Made by a program: the position numbers and the translations under genes. Of a stretch of 64,000 nt of DNA, positions 32,700 through 40,907 are shown piece by piece. The stretch comes from Pseudomonadota bacterium (GTDB taxonomy: Bacteria; Pseudomonadota; Gammaproteobacteria; Steroidobacterales; Steroidobacteraceae). The notes beneath the pieces are model-generated. The model made no database searches. It was given only the letters and a program-made list of their open reading frames with translations, and was not told the DNA's origin. Location of the stretch: assembly GCA_023417315.1 (NCBI GenBank), contig JAEZFW010000083.1, positions 124,001 through 188,000 of the forward strand, written 5' to 3'. Position 1 is the stretch's first letter. Every line of letters begins with the position of its first letter.

Positions 32700-33824
32700 C
32701 TAGGCGGCGTTTGCATCGAACGAAGAGTACGGTCGATAGGGCAGGCCCAGGTCGCGCGCGACAGCCTCGTGAGTAATGGCACCCTCGTGCACGTTGAGGC
32801 CCTGCGCAAGATAGGGATCCATTGCCAGCGCCTCTTCGATGCCGTGGCATGCGAGCGCTTTCACATACGGCAACGTTGCGTTCGTAAGCGCATAAGTCGA
32901 TGTGCGAGGCACCGCACCAGGCATATTCGTGACGCAGTAGTGAACGACGCCTTCGCAGACGAAAGTCGGATCGGCATGCGTCGTCGGCCGGCTCGTCTCG
33001 AAGCACCCGCCCTGATCGATCGAGATATCGACCATCACGGCGCCGGGTTTCATCTTCTTCACCATCGCGCGCGTTACGACCTTCGGTGCAGCGGCACCGG
33101 CGACCAACACCGCTCCGATCACGAGATCAGCCTGTGAGACGAGCGATTCGACTGCCGCAGCCGTCGATGAGCATGTCTTCAAGCGTCCGGCGAACAGCGC
33201 ATCGAGTGCGCGCAGCTTCTTGAGCGAGGTATCCACGACGGTGACATCAGCGCGCAACCCGACGGCCATTTCCGCAGCGCTGCTGCCCGAGACACCACCG
33301 CCCAAGATCACGACTTTGGCCGGAGGCACGCCTGGCACACCACCAAGCAACACGCCGCGTCCTCCATTCGCCTTCTGCAGTGACGCTGCACCCACTTGCA
33401 CGGACATGCGTCCCGCGACTTCGCTCATAGGTGTCAACAGTGGAAGCGAGCCATCGGGCGAGCCGACGGTTTCGTAGGCAATCGCGCTCACGCCTGCTTC
33501 GATGAGTCCCTTCGCTTGCTCCGGATCCGGCGCAAGATGCAGATAGGTAAACAGAGTCTGGCCGGGTCGCATCATTCTGCATTCCGCGAGCTGCGGCTCT
33601 TTGACCTTCACGATGAGATCGCTGCGGTCGAACACTTGCTTCGCAGTGCCGGCGATCTGTGCACCGGCAGACGCGTATGCCTCATCGTTTTCGCCGATAC
33701 CCGCACCTGCGTTGCTCTGCACGATGACTTCGTGCCCCGCGCTCACCAGCTCGCGCACGCCCCCCGGGACAAGGCCCACTCGGTATTCATGAACTTTGAT
33801 TTCCTTGGGCACCCCGATCCGCAT
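32700..33824 (-). CDS. ald: Alanine dehydrogenase
   Basis: This enzyme interconverts L-alanine + NAD+ and pyruvate + ammonia + NADH in the cytoplasm, normally as a hexamer. The 374 residues match the family. Seen are the N-terminal MRIGVPKEIKVHEYRVGLVPGGVRELVSAGHEVIVQ, the substrate-binding lysine in VKVKEPQ, the active-site histidine in TYLHLAPD, the NAD-binding ILGGGVSGSSAAEMAVGLRADVTVVD, and the C-terminal MVDISIDQGGCFETSRPTTHADPTF. An Lrp/AsnC regulator is transcribed divergently and probably controls it, as AldR does in other bacteria. A strong intrinsic terminator follows. Confidence 0.96.
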   Translation of the reverse strand: MRIGVPKEIKVHEYRVGLVPGGVRELVSAGHEVIVQSNAGAGIGENDEAYASAGAQIAGTAKQVFDRSDLIVKVKEPQLAECRMMRPGQTLFTYLHLAPDPEQAKGLIEAGVSAIAYETVGSPDGSLPLLTPMSEVAGRMSVQVGAASLQKANGGRGVLLGGVPGVPPAKVVILGGGVSGSSAAEMAVGLRADVTVVDTSLKKLRALDALFAGRLKTCSSTAAAVESLVSQADLVIGAVLVAGAAAPKVVTRAMVKKMKPGAVMVDISIDQGGCFETSRPTTHADPTFVCEGVVHYCVTNMPGAVPRTSTYALTNATLPYVKALACHGIEEALAMDPYLAQGLNVHEGAITHEAVARDLGLPYRPYSSFDANAA

Positions 33825-33959
33825 AACAGCCTCATGAGGGAAACGATGAGGTCACTCTAGTAGCCGGCAGTCAGCAGAAAGCTGCACATCCGACGGATAA
33901 TTCCACCATATGCAGCAGATTCTTTCGTGTCTTTCGGCAAACGTGGCAGAATCTTGCCC

Positions 33960-34421
33960 ATGAAATTCGATCGCTATGACAAGTCAATACTGCAGGTGCT
34001 GCAGAGCGAAGGCCGCATCTCGAATAGCGCGCTTGCGGAACGAGTCAATCTGTCGGAATCGGCGTGCTTGCGACGCGTGCGGGCGTTGGAAGAATCGGGC
34101 CTGATCGAGGGCTACACCGCACTCATCAATCAGCAGAAGGCGGGCTGCCCCGTCAACGTCTTCGTGAACATCACGCTCGAGCGTCAAGACGAGCTGGACT
34201 TGCGCAAGTTCGAGGACGCGGTGCGCAAGATTCCCGAAGTGATGGAGTGTTATCTAATGACCGGTGACTATGACTATGTGGTACGGGTCGTCGTCGCGGA
34301 CACAGCCGATTTCGAGCGACTCCACAGTCGCTTTCTGACGCGCTTACCCGGAGTGGCTCGCGTGCACTCGAGCTTCGCGCTGCGCACCGTGCAGAAGGCG
34401 AAGGAGCTACCCATTAGGTAG
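33960..34421 (+). CDS. Lrp/AsnC family regulator (probable ald regulator)
   Basis: The 153-residue protein has a winged helix-turn-helix (KFDRYDKSILQVLQSEGRISNSALAERVNLSESACLRRVRALEESGLI) and a RAM effector domain (VMECYLMTGDYDYVVRVVVADTADFERLHSRFL). The ATG at 33960 fits the family start; the frame is open to 33927. It is divergent from ald across 135 bp, which contain a CTCAT...ATGAG dyad near the ald start that could be an operator. Regulation of ald by this protein, with alanine as effector, is inferred from this arrangement. Its stop codon abuts a 7-bp-word repeat. Confidence 0.93.
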   Translation: MKFDRYDKSILQVLQSEGRISNSALAERVNLSESACLRRVRALEESGLIEGYTALINQQKAGCPVNVFVNITLERQDELDLRKFEDAVRKIPEVMECYLMTGDYDYVVRVVVADTADFERLHSRFLTRLPGVARVHSSFALRTVQKAKELPIR

Positions 34422-34527
34422 TGACTCGCGATTCGTGACTCGTGATTCGTGACTCGTGATTCGTGATTAGCGGGTCGCAAGAGGAAGCACCTTCTTGCTA
34501 CCTGCGATTCACGAGTCACGAATCACT
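34421..34527. repeat. 7-bp-word repeat, seven tandem units with inverted arm
   Basis: Seven consecutive 7-bp words (GTGACTC, GCGATTC, GTGACTC, GTGATTC, GTGACTC, GTGATTC, GTGATTA) occupy 34421-34469. The complement (GATTC, ACGAGTC, ACGAATC, AC) lies at 34506-34527. The element begins on the last base of the Lrp stop codon and lies between convergent genes. Confidence 0.88.
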
Positions 34528-34547
34528 CGTGCTGACGCCTAGCGTCA

Positions 34548-35933
34548 TCAGAATCGATACCCGACCTGCACACCGACGATATCTATCGCCGACTCCTGCT
34601 CTCCGATCAGCAGACCGCTCGCTTGGGCGTTACCTGCATCCTGGTTGAGCGGCACATCGTCGCTGAACAGATGTGCGTAGCCGAAATCGAATACGAGAGC
34701 TTCGCCCGTGTCGTAACGCGCACCGATCGCAACCCAAGTGCGATCCGGATCAGGCAACCTCGGTGTGCGCGTGCTGTCAGGGACGGGCGTATTGTCGTAT
34801 GCGACACCGAACCTGAGCTTCCACGCATCGTTCAGCTGATAGCTCGTGCCAAGTGCGAACCGCCAGGAATCATCCCAAAGCTCGGGCGTCGTGGACACCT
34901 CGCTGTCATCCGGACGCTCCACTCGCAGTTCCTGCACGCTGCTCCACTCGGCCCAGGCAACATCCACTAACAATTCCCAACGATCACCGAGGCGCTGCGA
35001 CAGCGACGCCGTCACGATGTCGGGAAGATTCAGGTCCACGGTGGCCGGCGTCGACGCAAACCTGCCGCCGGGTGCGGAAACGGCGCCGATGATTGCTGCG
35101 CCGATCGGATTGGTCGCCGTGGGGGGCTCGAAGCGAGCCCAGCCTTCTACTTCGTACTCTGGTCCCATGCGATAACCTATGCCTAAACGCGTGGTCGGAG
35201 TTAACTGGAACAGAGCGCCGACATTGAATCCCCATGCGGAATCATCGCCGCGCACGATCGCAGCTCCCTGCAACCCGAGGTTCGCTCCAATCAACCCAGG
35301 AATCGAAGCGGGCGGTATACCCACGGTAGGTGCCGCGCCCGCGATGATCGCGGTGTAGTTCACGGCGCTCGTCAATTCAGCCAAGACCCGCTGATAGTTG
35401 ACGCCGATCCCGAGCGTCACAGTGTCATTGATCTCCCACGCGAGGGCGGGGTTGAAGTTGTATGTTTGAATCTCCGAGTTGAGCGCCTGGAAGCGTCCCA
35501 TCCATTCATCCGAGTACTCGAGCTTGAGTCCGAATCCGACATTGAATCCGAACCCGAATGCAACCTGATCGTTGATAGGCAACGCGAAGTATGCGCTCGG
35601 CACCGCGTTCCAACCGCCCGCATCTCCGCCTAACGTCCCGAGCGGTTGACCAAGCGCCGCTTGGGAGCTCTCGTCGCGGAATTCCGAGCTGATACTGACA
35701 CCCGAAGCCGACAAGACGAACTGCGCGGCATCGAGCTTCGCGAGTCCGGCAGGATTGAAGTACATGGCCGAAGCATCCTCCGTGACGACGGTCGTACCAG
35801 AGAATGCACTTCCCAACCTGCCTACGCTCTGCTCCAGCAACGAGAAGGCCGCGGCATCGACGTCGCACGGAGACAGCGCACCCAGCGCAACCGAGGCTAC
35901 AACGATTGTTCGCGAGATTGGGTAGGCATCCAT
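34548..35933 (-). CDS. FadL/OmpP1/TodX family outer membrane channel
   Basis: This outer-membrane beta-barrel takes up long-chain fatty acids or other hydrophobic compounds. The ATG at 35933 has an excellent ribosome-binding site (GAGGGGAG) and gives a signal peptide (MDAYPISRTIVVASVALGALSPCDVDAAA). An N-terminal hatch follows (FSLLEQSVGRLGSAFSGTTVVTEDASAMYFNPAGLAKL, the FadL hallmark), and then alternating barrel strands to the terminal phenylalanine (VGVQVGYRF). Length is 461 residues. The frame is open upstream to 36029, but that part lacks features. The substrate could be fatty acids, alkanes or aromatic compounds; no neighbouring catabolic gene decides this. Confidence 0.92.
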   Translation of the reverse strand: MDAYPISRTIVVASVALGALSPCDVDAAAFSLLEQSVGRLGSAFSGTTVVTEDASAMYFNPAGLAKLDAAQFVLSASGVSISSEFRDESSQAALGQPLGTLGGDAGGWNAVPSAYFALPINDQVAFGFGFNVGFGLKLEYSDEWMGRFQALNSEIQTYNFNPALAWEINDTVTLGIGVNYQRVLAELTSAVNYTAIIAGAAPTVGIPPASIPGLIGANLGLQGAAIVRGDDSAWGFNVGALFQLTPTTRLGIGYRMGPEYEVEGWARFEPPTATNPIGAAIIGAVSAPGGRFASTPATVDLNLPDIVTASLSQRLGDRWELLVDVAWAEWSSVQELRVERPDDSEVSTTPELWDDSWRFALGTSYQLNDAWKLRFGVAYDNTPVPDSTRTPRLPDPDRTWVAIGARYDTGEALVFDFGYAHLFSDDVPLNQDAGNAQASGLLIGEQESAIDIVGVQVGYRF

Positions 35934-36129
35934 GAGCTCCCCTCGAGGCGGTGTAATCGAACGCGCAACGCGTCGTAGGAAGTAAGGTTCCGATCCAGCA
36001 CACACACCGATATCAGCGACACAGATCATGTACGCGTCGGCCAGATCTGACGACTAGGAGTGCCCGTGATCGGATACGTAGTGCCGCCTTGCGCGTTACC
36101 TGCATCAGCTACACACGCACTGCAGCGCT

Positions 36130-37131
36130 ATGAGCTCGATCCGCATCGGCATTTCAGGTTGGCGTTACACACCCTGGCGGGGTGCGTTCTATCCGAGCAC
36201 GCTGCCGCAGCGGCTCGAGCTTTGGTACGCATCGCGCATTCTGTCTACGATCGAGATCAACGGCTCCTTCTATTCGCTGCAACGGCCCGAATACTTCGCT
36301 CAATGGCACGACGAGACGCCCGATGATTTCGTGTTCGCCGTCAAAGGGCCGCGCTTCATCACTCACATGAAGCGCTTGCGCGACGTCGAGACGCCGCTTG
36401 CAAACTTCTTCGCATCAGGCGTCTTCAACCTGCGCGCAAAGCTTGGTCCGATCCTGTGGCAGTTTCCTCCGCAGTTCCGTTTCGACGCAGCCAAGCTCGA
36501 GGCCTTCTTCGAGTTGTTACCGCAAGATACCGCTCGTGCACTCTGCCTCGCGCGCAAGCGCGACTATCGACTCAAAGGTCGAGCTCGGCTGGCCATCGAT
36601 GAGCGTCGTTCCTTGCGACATGCCGTCGAAATCCGCCACGAGAGCTTTATGGATCCGCGCTTCATCGATTTACTGCGCCGCTACAACATCGCACTCGTCA
36701 TCGCCGAGACGGCGAAGCGCTGGCCGATGATGCACGACATCACTGCTGACTTCCTCTACATGCGCTTGCATGGCGATAAGACGCTCTACCAAAGCGGATA
36801 CAGCGATCGTGCGCTCGAACGCTGGGCCGACAAGATCTCAGCGTGGCATGAAGGTAAGGAGCCAAATGATGCTGAGACAATCTCACGCGCCAAGGCTCGA
36901 AGCTCCAAGCCTCGAGATGTGTATTGCTACTTCGACAACACCGATGTGAAGCTGCGTGCGCCCATCGATGCGCAAACCTTGATGCGCAAGCTGGGGCTGA
37001 AGCCGGGCAAGCCGCATGCCCATGACAAAGCGCGAGAGAACACTGAGGCCATTCCGCGAAAGCCGACTCAGCGCAACTCCGTGCGCGCGAGCAAATCTGG
37101 TAGCGAGCGCATGTCTGCAAACGCCCGCTGA
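36130..37131 (+). CDS. DUF72 domain protein (YecE-like)
   Basis: This soluble 333-residue TIM-barrel protein has the family opening IRIGISGWRYTPWRGAFYPSTLPQRLELWYASR and the following EINGSFYSLQRPEYFAQWHDETPDDFVFAVKGPRFITHMKRL. LGPILWQFPP, AVEIRHESF and YMRLHG complete the pattern; a late CYFDNTD motif is also conserved. DUF72 proteins are widespread, and their biochemical role is not settled. The C-terminal 60 residues are basic and low in complexity; the last 64 bp overlap the convergent HAD hydrolase gene. Confidence 0.9.
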   Translation: MSSIRIGISGWRYTPWRGAFYPSTLPQRLELWYASRILSTIEINGSFYSLQRPEYFAQWHDETPDDFVFAVKGPRFITHMKRLRDVETPLANFFASGVFNLRAKLGPILWQFPPQFRFDAAKLEAFFELLPQDTARALCLARKRDYRLKGRARLAIDERRSLRHAVEIRHESFMDPRFIDLLRRYNIALVIAETAKRWPMMHDITADFLYMRLHGDKTLYQSGYSDRALERWADKISAWHEGKEPNDAETISRAKARSSKPRDVYCYFDNTDVKLRAPIDAQTLMRKLGLKPGKPHAHDKARENTEAIPRKPTQRNSVRASKSGSERMSANAR

Positions 37132-37721
37132 GCGCCGACCTCGAGCAGCGCTCGCGCAGGCGTATGCGCGCTGTATCCGAGAACCATCATTCCTGCCGCC
37201 ACACCAGCTTGCGCACCCGCAGGCGAGTCCTCGATGACGACGCAGCGCTCTGGCGCCACGCTCATGTTGGACGCGGCGAACAAGTAAATGTCCGGCGCGG
37301 GCTTGCCACGCGCCACTTGGGTGGCACTGAACAGATGACCACAAAAGCGCGGCAGCAACCCCGTCAAACCGAGCGTGAAACGCATCTTCTCGATCTCGCC
37401 GCTAGAGGCAACACAGATCGGCACGTGAATCGCATCGAGCGCCTCCTCGATACCATCCGTGGCGCGCAGGTTCTCCGCTGCGAAAGCAGCAAAGGTGCGC
37501 TCTTGAAGCCGTGCCACGAAGTCGTCCGGAGCGGAATGCCCCAGTCGCTTCTCGACCAACTGCATGCAATACGATATCGAACGCCCCACGAAGTCCGAGT
37601 ACATTTCCTCCATCGTCACGTTCAATCCGATCTCTGCGAGCATCTGCGCGAATACACGGTTCGCGATGGGCTCGCTATCGACGAGAACTCCGTCACAATC
37701 GAAGATCACGAGATCGGGCAT
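37068..37721 (-). CDS. HAD family hydrolase (beta-phosphoglucomutase/phosphatase-like)
   Basis: This 217-residue subfamily IA haloacid dehalogenase-type enzyme has motif I DCDGVLVDSE (nucleophile D9), a helical cap domain (residues 17-90), motif II VASSGE, motif III lysine in RGKPAPDIYL and motif IV VIEDSPAGAQAG. It is probably a small-molecule phosphatase or phosphomutase; beta-phosphoglucomutase-like members share the GKPAPDxY and EDSxxG motifs. The substrate is not determinable. It overlaps the end of the DUF72 gene on the other strand by 64 bp. Confidence 0.9.
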   Translation of the reverse strand: MPDLVIFDCDGVLVDSEPIANRVFAQMLAEIGLNVTMEEMYSDFVGRSISYCMQLVEKRLGHSAPDDFVARLQERTFAAFAAENLRATDGIEEALDAIHVPICVASSGEIEKMRFTLGLTGLLPRFCGHLFSATQVARGKPAPDIYLFAASNMSVAPERCVVIEDSPAGAQAGVAAGMMVLGYSAHTPARALLEVGAQRAFADMRSLPDLLARTELR

Positions 37722-37952
37722 GCACCTGTCCTGCAGCTAGGGTGGGGCCCGAGGATACACGGGCTCGGAGCGCGATCGGCCCTCTTCGGCCGACTACTCT
37801 GTGACGCAGGCAACGTTCGCAGCACCTGCAGCCCCGCTGAAACGTGATTTCACGCAGCCGTACGGGCAGAATTCTCCCTGCCGCACTGGCCTGCGGCCGC
37901 GCCTTCTCAGCACGCATACATATATATAAGCAGTCGCACACCGGGAGATGCC

Positions 37953-38477
37953 ATGAATACCCAAGCCGCCGCGCACAATCCGTACGCCCCGCCTGGCGCA
38001 GATGTCAGTGATCCGAGCGTTGACGACAGAGTCATCGAACCCGCTAGTCGCTCGCTTCGGCTTGGCGGGTGGGCCGTTGACGCCGTGATAGGTTTTGCCA
38101 TCACGCTGCCGCTCCTCATCGGCGCTGGCTTCGGCCTCCTGAATCCCGAAACCTTCGATTTCAACGCTTTGTTCGGCATCGCGGGCCTCATCACGGCGCT
38201 CGCGTGGTTGGCGTGGGTGGCCATTACGATCGTTCTCGTGCATCGAAACGGGCAGACGATCGGAAAGAAACTCGTCGGCATCAAGGTCGTGCGCTCCGAT
38301 GGATCGCGCGCATCGCTCGGCAGAATCTTCTGGCTGCGCAACGTCGTGAACATGCTGCCGAGCTTCATCCCATTCGTGGGCATGTTTTATTTCTTCGTCG
38401 ACCACGGGTTCATCTTCGGCGACAAGCGCCAGTGCGTCCACGATATGATCGCGGACACCATCGTAGTCACCGCTTAA
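37953..38477 (+). CDS. RDD family membrane protein (first)
   Basis: The 174-residue protein has a proline-rich N-terminal tail (NPYAPPGADVSDP) and an RDD domain with about four membrane segments: RLGGWAVDAVIGFAITLPLLIGAGFGL, FGIAGLITALAWLAWVAITIVLV, and NVVNMLPSFIPFVGMFYFFV. The hallmark TIGKKLVGIKVVRSDG lies after helix 2. RDD proteins are membrane components of unclear function; some have been linked to ion exchange. It starts at ATG 37953 behind GGGAG and is the first gene of the RDD-SpoIIM-MoxR operon, 10 bp before the next. Confidence 0.9.
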   Translation: MNTQAAAHNPYAPPGADVSDPSVDDRVIEPASRSLRLGGWAVDAVIGFAITLPLLIGAGFGLLNPETFDFNALFGIAGLITALAWLAWVAITIVLVHRNGQTIGKKLVGIKVVRSDGSRASLGRIFWLRNVVNMLPSFIPFVGMFYFFVDHGFIFGDKRQCVHDMIADTIVVTA

Positions 38478-38487
38478 GACACAACTC

Positions 38488-39189
38488 GTGAGCAAGGACG
38501 TGCTCGATACGGTTGTCTCTGCCGAGACACCCGAGGGCATCGCCATCGAGCTCAGGCCGGCCGGCCTGGGCTCGCGGATCTTTGCGTACTTGCTCGATCT
38601 GCTCATTCGCATAGGCGCGCTCTACGCGGTTGGCATTGCGACGACCGTCATGGGCGGTTTCGGTATCGCTTTGATTCTCATCTTGTGGTTCGCGCTCGAA
38701 TGGTTCTATCCCGTCGTCTTCGAGTTGAGCCGTTGGGGTGCTACGCCTGGCAAACGAGTGCTCGGGATCAAAGTCGTCATGGACAATGGATTGCCGATCA
38801 CGCCAGCGGCCTCGATCACGCGCAATCTCTTGCGCACCGCGGATTTTCTACCGGCGCTCTATGGCTTCGGCGTCTTGAGCATGCTCCTGCGCCGCGACTT
38901 CAAACGACTGGGCGATATCGCTGCGAATACGCTCGTGGTCTATCAACCTGCACCCGCACCCAAGGTGACGATGGAAAACGTGGAACCACTCCCCCCGAGT
39001 CGTCCTCTGCGACCGCAAGACCAAGCCGCAGTCATTTCGCTCGCCGCGCGCGCGCCGCGGCTGACTCGCGAGCGTCTCGATGAGCTCGCAGCGCTCGTCG
39101 CATGGGTCTCAGGCGATATGGGCCGCAGCGGTCCCGATGTGACTCGCCGTGTGCTTGCCGTCGCGCAATGGCTGCTTGGCAAACGCTAA
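38488..39189 (+). CDS. RDD family membrane protein (second)
   Basis: The 233-residue membrane protein starts at GTG 38488. The RDD domain covers residues 18-155 (PAGLGSRIFAYLLDLLIRIGALYAVGIATTVMGGFGIALILILWFALEWFYPVVFE, then GATPGKRVLGIKVVMDNG). It differs from its neighbour in having a longer hydrophilic C-terminal region (about 155-233) with an arginine-rich helix RLTRERLDELAALVAWV. The pair is not a recent duplication. It is co-transcribed with the flanking genes; the operon context suggests an envelope function, but no biochemical role is known. Confidence 0.9.
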   Translation: MSKDVLDTVVSAETPEGIAIELRPAGLGSRIFAYLLDLLIRIGALYAVGIATTVMGGFGIALILILWFALEWFYPVVFELSRWGATPGKRVLGIKVVMDNGLPITPAASITRNLLRTADFLPALYGFGVLSMLLRRDFKRLGDIAANTLVVYQPAPAPKVTMENVEPLPPSRPLRPQDQAAVISLAARAPRLTRERLDELAALVAWVSGDMGRSGPDVTRRVLAVAQWLLGKR

Positions 39190-39208
39190 CCATCCGAGCC
39201 GACACCTC

Positions 39209-40183
39209 ATGACCCCTTTGCAGTTCGAGACGCAGTATCAAGCCGAATGGGACGAGCTGCAGTCGCTGCTATCGAAACTGCGCGTGAGCGCGCGAAAGTC
39301 GGACGCGCCGATTCAGGGCGAGAGACTAGCGAGTCTTTATCGCCGCGCCTGCGAGCAGCTTGCGCTCGCACGAGCACGCTCGTACCCAGCGCATATCGTA
39401 GATCGGCTCAATCAACTCACGTCCGATGCACACCAAGTCATCTATCAACAGCAGGAGATTGGACTCGGCCGCTTGCGCCGGCTGGTTGCCGTCGACTTCC
39501 CGTGTGCGGTGCGAGCGCACGCCCCTTACGTCTTGATCGCGACTGCCGTGTTCTTGGTGCCTTTGATCACGCTGGGGCTGCTCGTCTACTACAACCCCGA
39601 GCTCATTCTCTCGATGGTCGATGCCGGCACCGCCGCGGAGTTCGAATCGATGTACTCGGATGTCTCCGAATCGATCGGACGCAGGCGCGATGCAGGCAGC
39701 GATTGGGCGATGTTCGGGTATTACATCCAGCACAACATCGGACTGGGATTCCAATGCTTCGCGAGCGGACTGTTCGCAGGCGTGGGGAGTCTCTTCTTCC
39801 TCGCATTCAACGGTGCGTTCTTCGGTGCGATCGGCGGCTACCTCACTGAGCGCGGCCTATCCTCGAACTTCTATTCCTTCGTAGTCACGCACGGCGCCTT
39901 CGAGCTCACCGCCATCGTGCTCGCGGGCGCGGCGGGTTTGCGCATCGGTCATGCGCTGATCTCGCCGGGTCGGCGCACGCGCCGAGATTCCCTCGTGGTT
40001 GCCGCGCGCGAATCGATCGTCATCGTGTACGGCGTGGCGGGATTGCTGCTCATTGCTGCCGCAGTAGAAGCCTTCTGGTCGTCCGCCCGTTGGATTCCGC
40101 TGCCGATCAAGTACGGCGTCGCAGCGGCTTGTTGGATCGTCGTTATCGGCTATCTATGGCGCCAGGGCCGTCATGCAAGTTGA
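39209..40183 (+). CDS. SpoIIM-like (stage II sporulation protein M family) membrane protein
   Basis: The 324-residue protein starts at ATG 39209. An N-terminal cytoplasmic helical region (1-105) is followed by about six membrane helices. Conserved patches are FGYYIQHNIGLGFQCFASGLFAGVGSLFFLAFNGAFFGAIGGYL and VTHGAFELTAIVLAGAAGLRIG, which are typical of the DUF95/SpoIIM family (the FxxxNN-like segment and HGxxE). In Bacillus, SpoIIM takes part in engulfment; in non-sporulating proteobacteria the family recurs in MoxR/DUF58 operons with unknown function. It overlaps the next gene by 11 bp. Confidence 0.88.
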   Translation: MTPLQFETQYQAEWDELQSLLSKLRVSARKSDAPIQGERLASLYRRACEQLALARARSYPAHIVDRLNQLTSDAHQVIYQQQEIGLGRLRRLVAVDFPCAVRAHAPYVLIATAVFLVPLITLGLLVYYNPELILSMVDAGTAAEFESMYSDVSESIGRRRDAGSDWAMFGYYIQHNIGLGFQCFASGLFAGVGSLFFLAFNGAFFGAIGGYLTERGLSSNFYSFVVTHGAFELTAIVLAGAAGLRIGHALISPGRRTRRDSLVVAARESIVIVYGVAGLLLIAAAVEAFWSSARWIPLPIKYGVAAACWIVVIGYLWRQGRHAS

Positions 40184-40907
40184 CGCACTCGCTGTCCGGC
40201 TTCGCCCGCGGAGCAACGTCGAAGCTGCCGATCTCGGCGTGAGGTTGTGTCAGCACGCGGCGCGTTCCGTCTTCACCAGCTACTTGGCAGTGGCGCTGCC
40301 TGTGCTCGTCGTGTGCCTCGCGATGTTCGAAGTTGCGCAATGGCTTCCGGCATTCGCGATCTGGATGGCAAAGCCCTGGCTCGATCGCACCATCTTGTTC
40401 GCCTTGGCCCGCGCCGCATTCGGTCAGCAGACGACGCCTCGCGATGTCTGGGCATCGCAACGCCATGTCTGGTGGTCGCAGTTCATTCGCAGCTGGACGC
40501 AACGACGCTTGTCTCCTTGGCGTTCGCTCACCGCGCCCGTGTACCAGCTCGAAGGCTTGAGCGGGAGCCGACAACGCAAACGCGTACGGCAGGTACGTTC
40601 GGGCAAGACAGGCGCAGGCATTCTCGTGACGAGCGCGTTCAGCCTGGCGGAGCTCGCGATTGTGATCGCACTGCTCTCACTGTTCAGTTGGTTCGCGCCC
40701 GAGGGCATGCAGCCCGATTTCGAATTCATCTTCGATCCCGAACGACAGGGGCAAGTTGAGTTCGTCGTTGCGGCGGCCTATGCCGCTGCGGTTGCCTTCA
40801 TCGAGCCGTTCTATGTCGCCGCCGGCTTCGGCTTGTACCTCAATCGCAGGGTCGAGCTCGAGGCGTGGGATATCGAGCAGGAGTTCCGGCGTGCCCTGCC
40901 GCAGTAG
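40173..40907 (+). CDS. Conserved membrane protein of the MoxR operon, unknown function
   Basis: I do not recognise a family with certainty. The 244-residue protein has hydrophobic segments at about 34-62 (VFTSYLAVALPVLVVCLAMFEVAQWLPAFAIW), 150-172 (GAGILVTSAFSLAELAIVIALLSLFSWF) and 197-220 (FVVAAAYAAAVAFIEPFYVAAGFGLYLNRR). The region between them is basic and rich in tryptophan and arginine (WASQRHVWWSQFIRSWTQRRLSPWRS). The C-terminus EAWDIEQEFRR is cytoplasmic-looking. It overlaps the SpoIIM gene by 11 bp and the DUF4129 gene by 17 bp, so it is firmly part of this operon and is probably a structural partner of the other membrane proteins. Confidence 0.82.
   Translation: MQVDALAVRLRPRSNVEAADLGVRLCQHAARSVFTSYLAVALPVLVVCLAMFEVAQWLPAFAIWMAKPWLDRTILFALARAAFGQQTTPRDVWASQRHVWWSQFIRSWTQRRLSPWRSLTAPVYQLEGLSGSRQRKRVRQVRSGKTGAGILVTSAFSLAELAIVIALLSLFSWFAPEGMQPDFEFIFDPERQGQVEFVVAAAYAAAVAFIEPFYVAAGFGLYLNRRVELEAWDIEQEFRRALPQ

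Noticed and set aside
34421..34527. Possible CRISPR array
   Set aside because: Units are 7 bp without spacers, the words alternate and an inverted copy follows; no cas gene is present.
37068..37131. Loss of an end in DUF72 or HAD gene because of their overlap
   Set aside because: Both proteins contain their complete conserved domains; the overlap involves only a low-complexity DUF72 tail.
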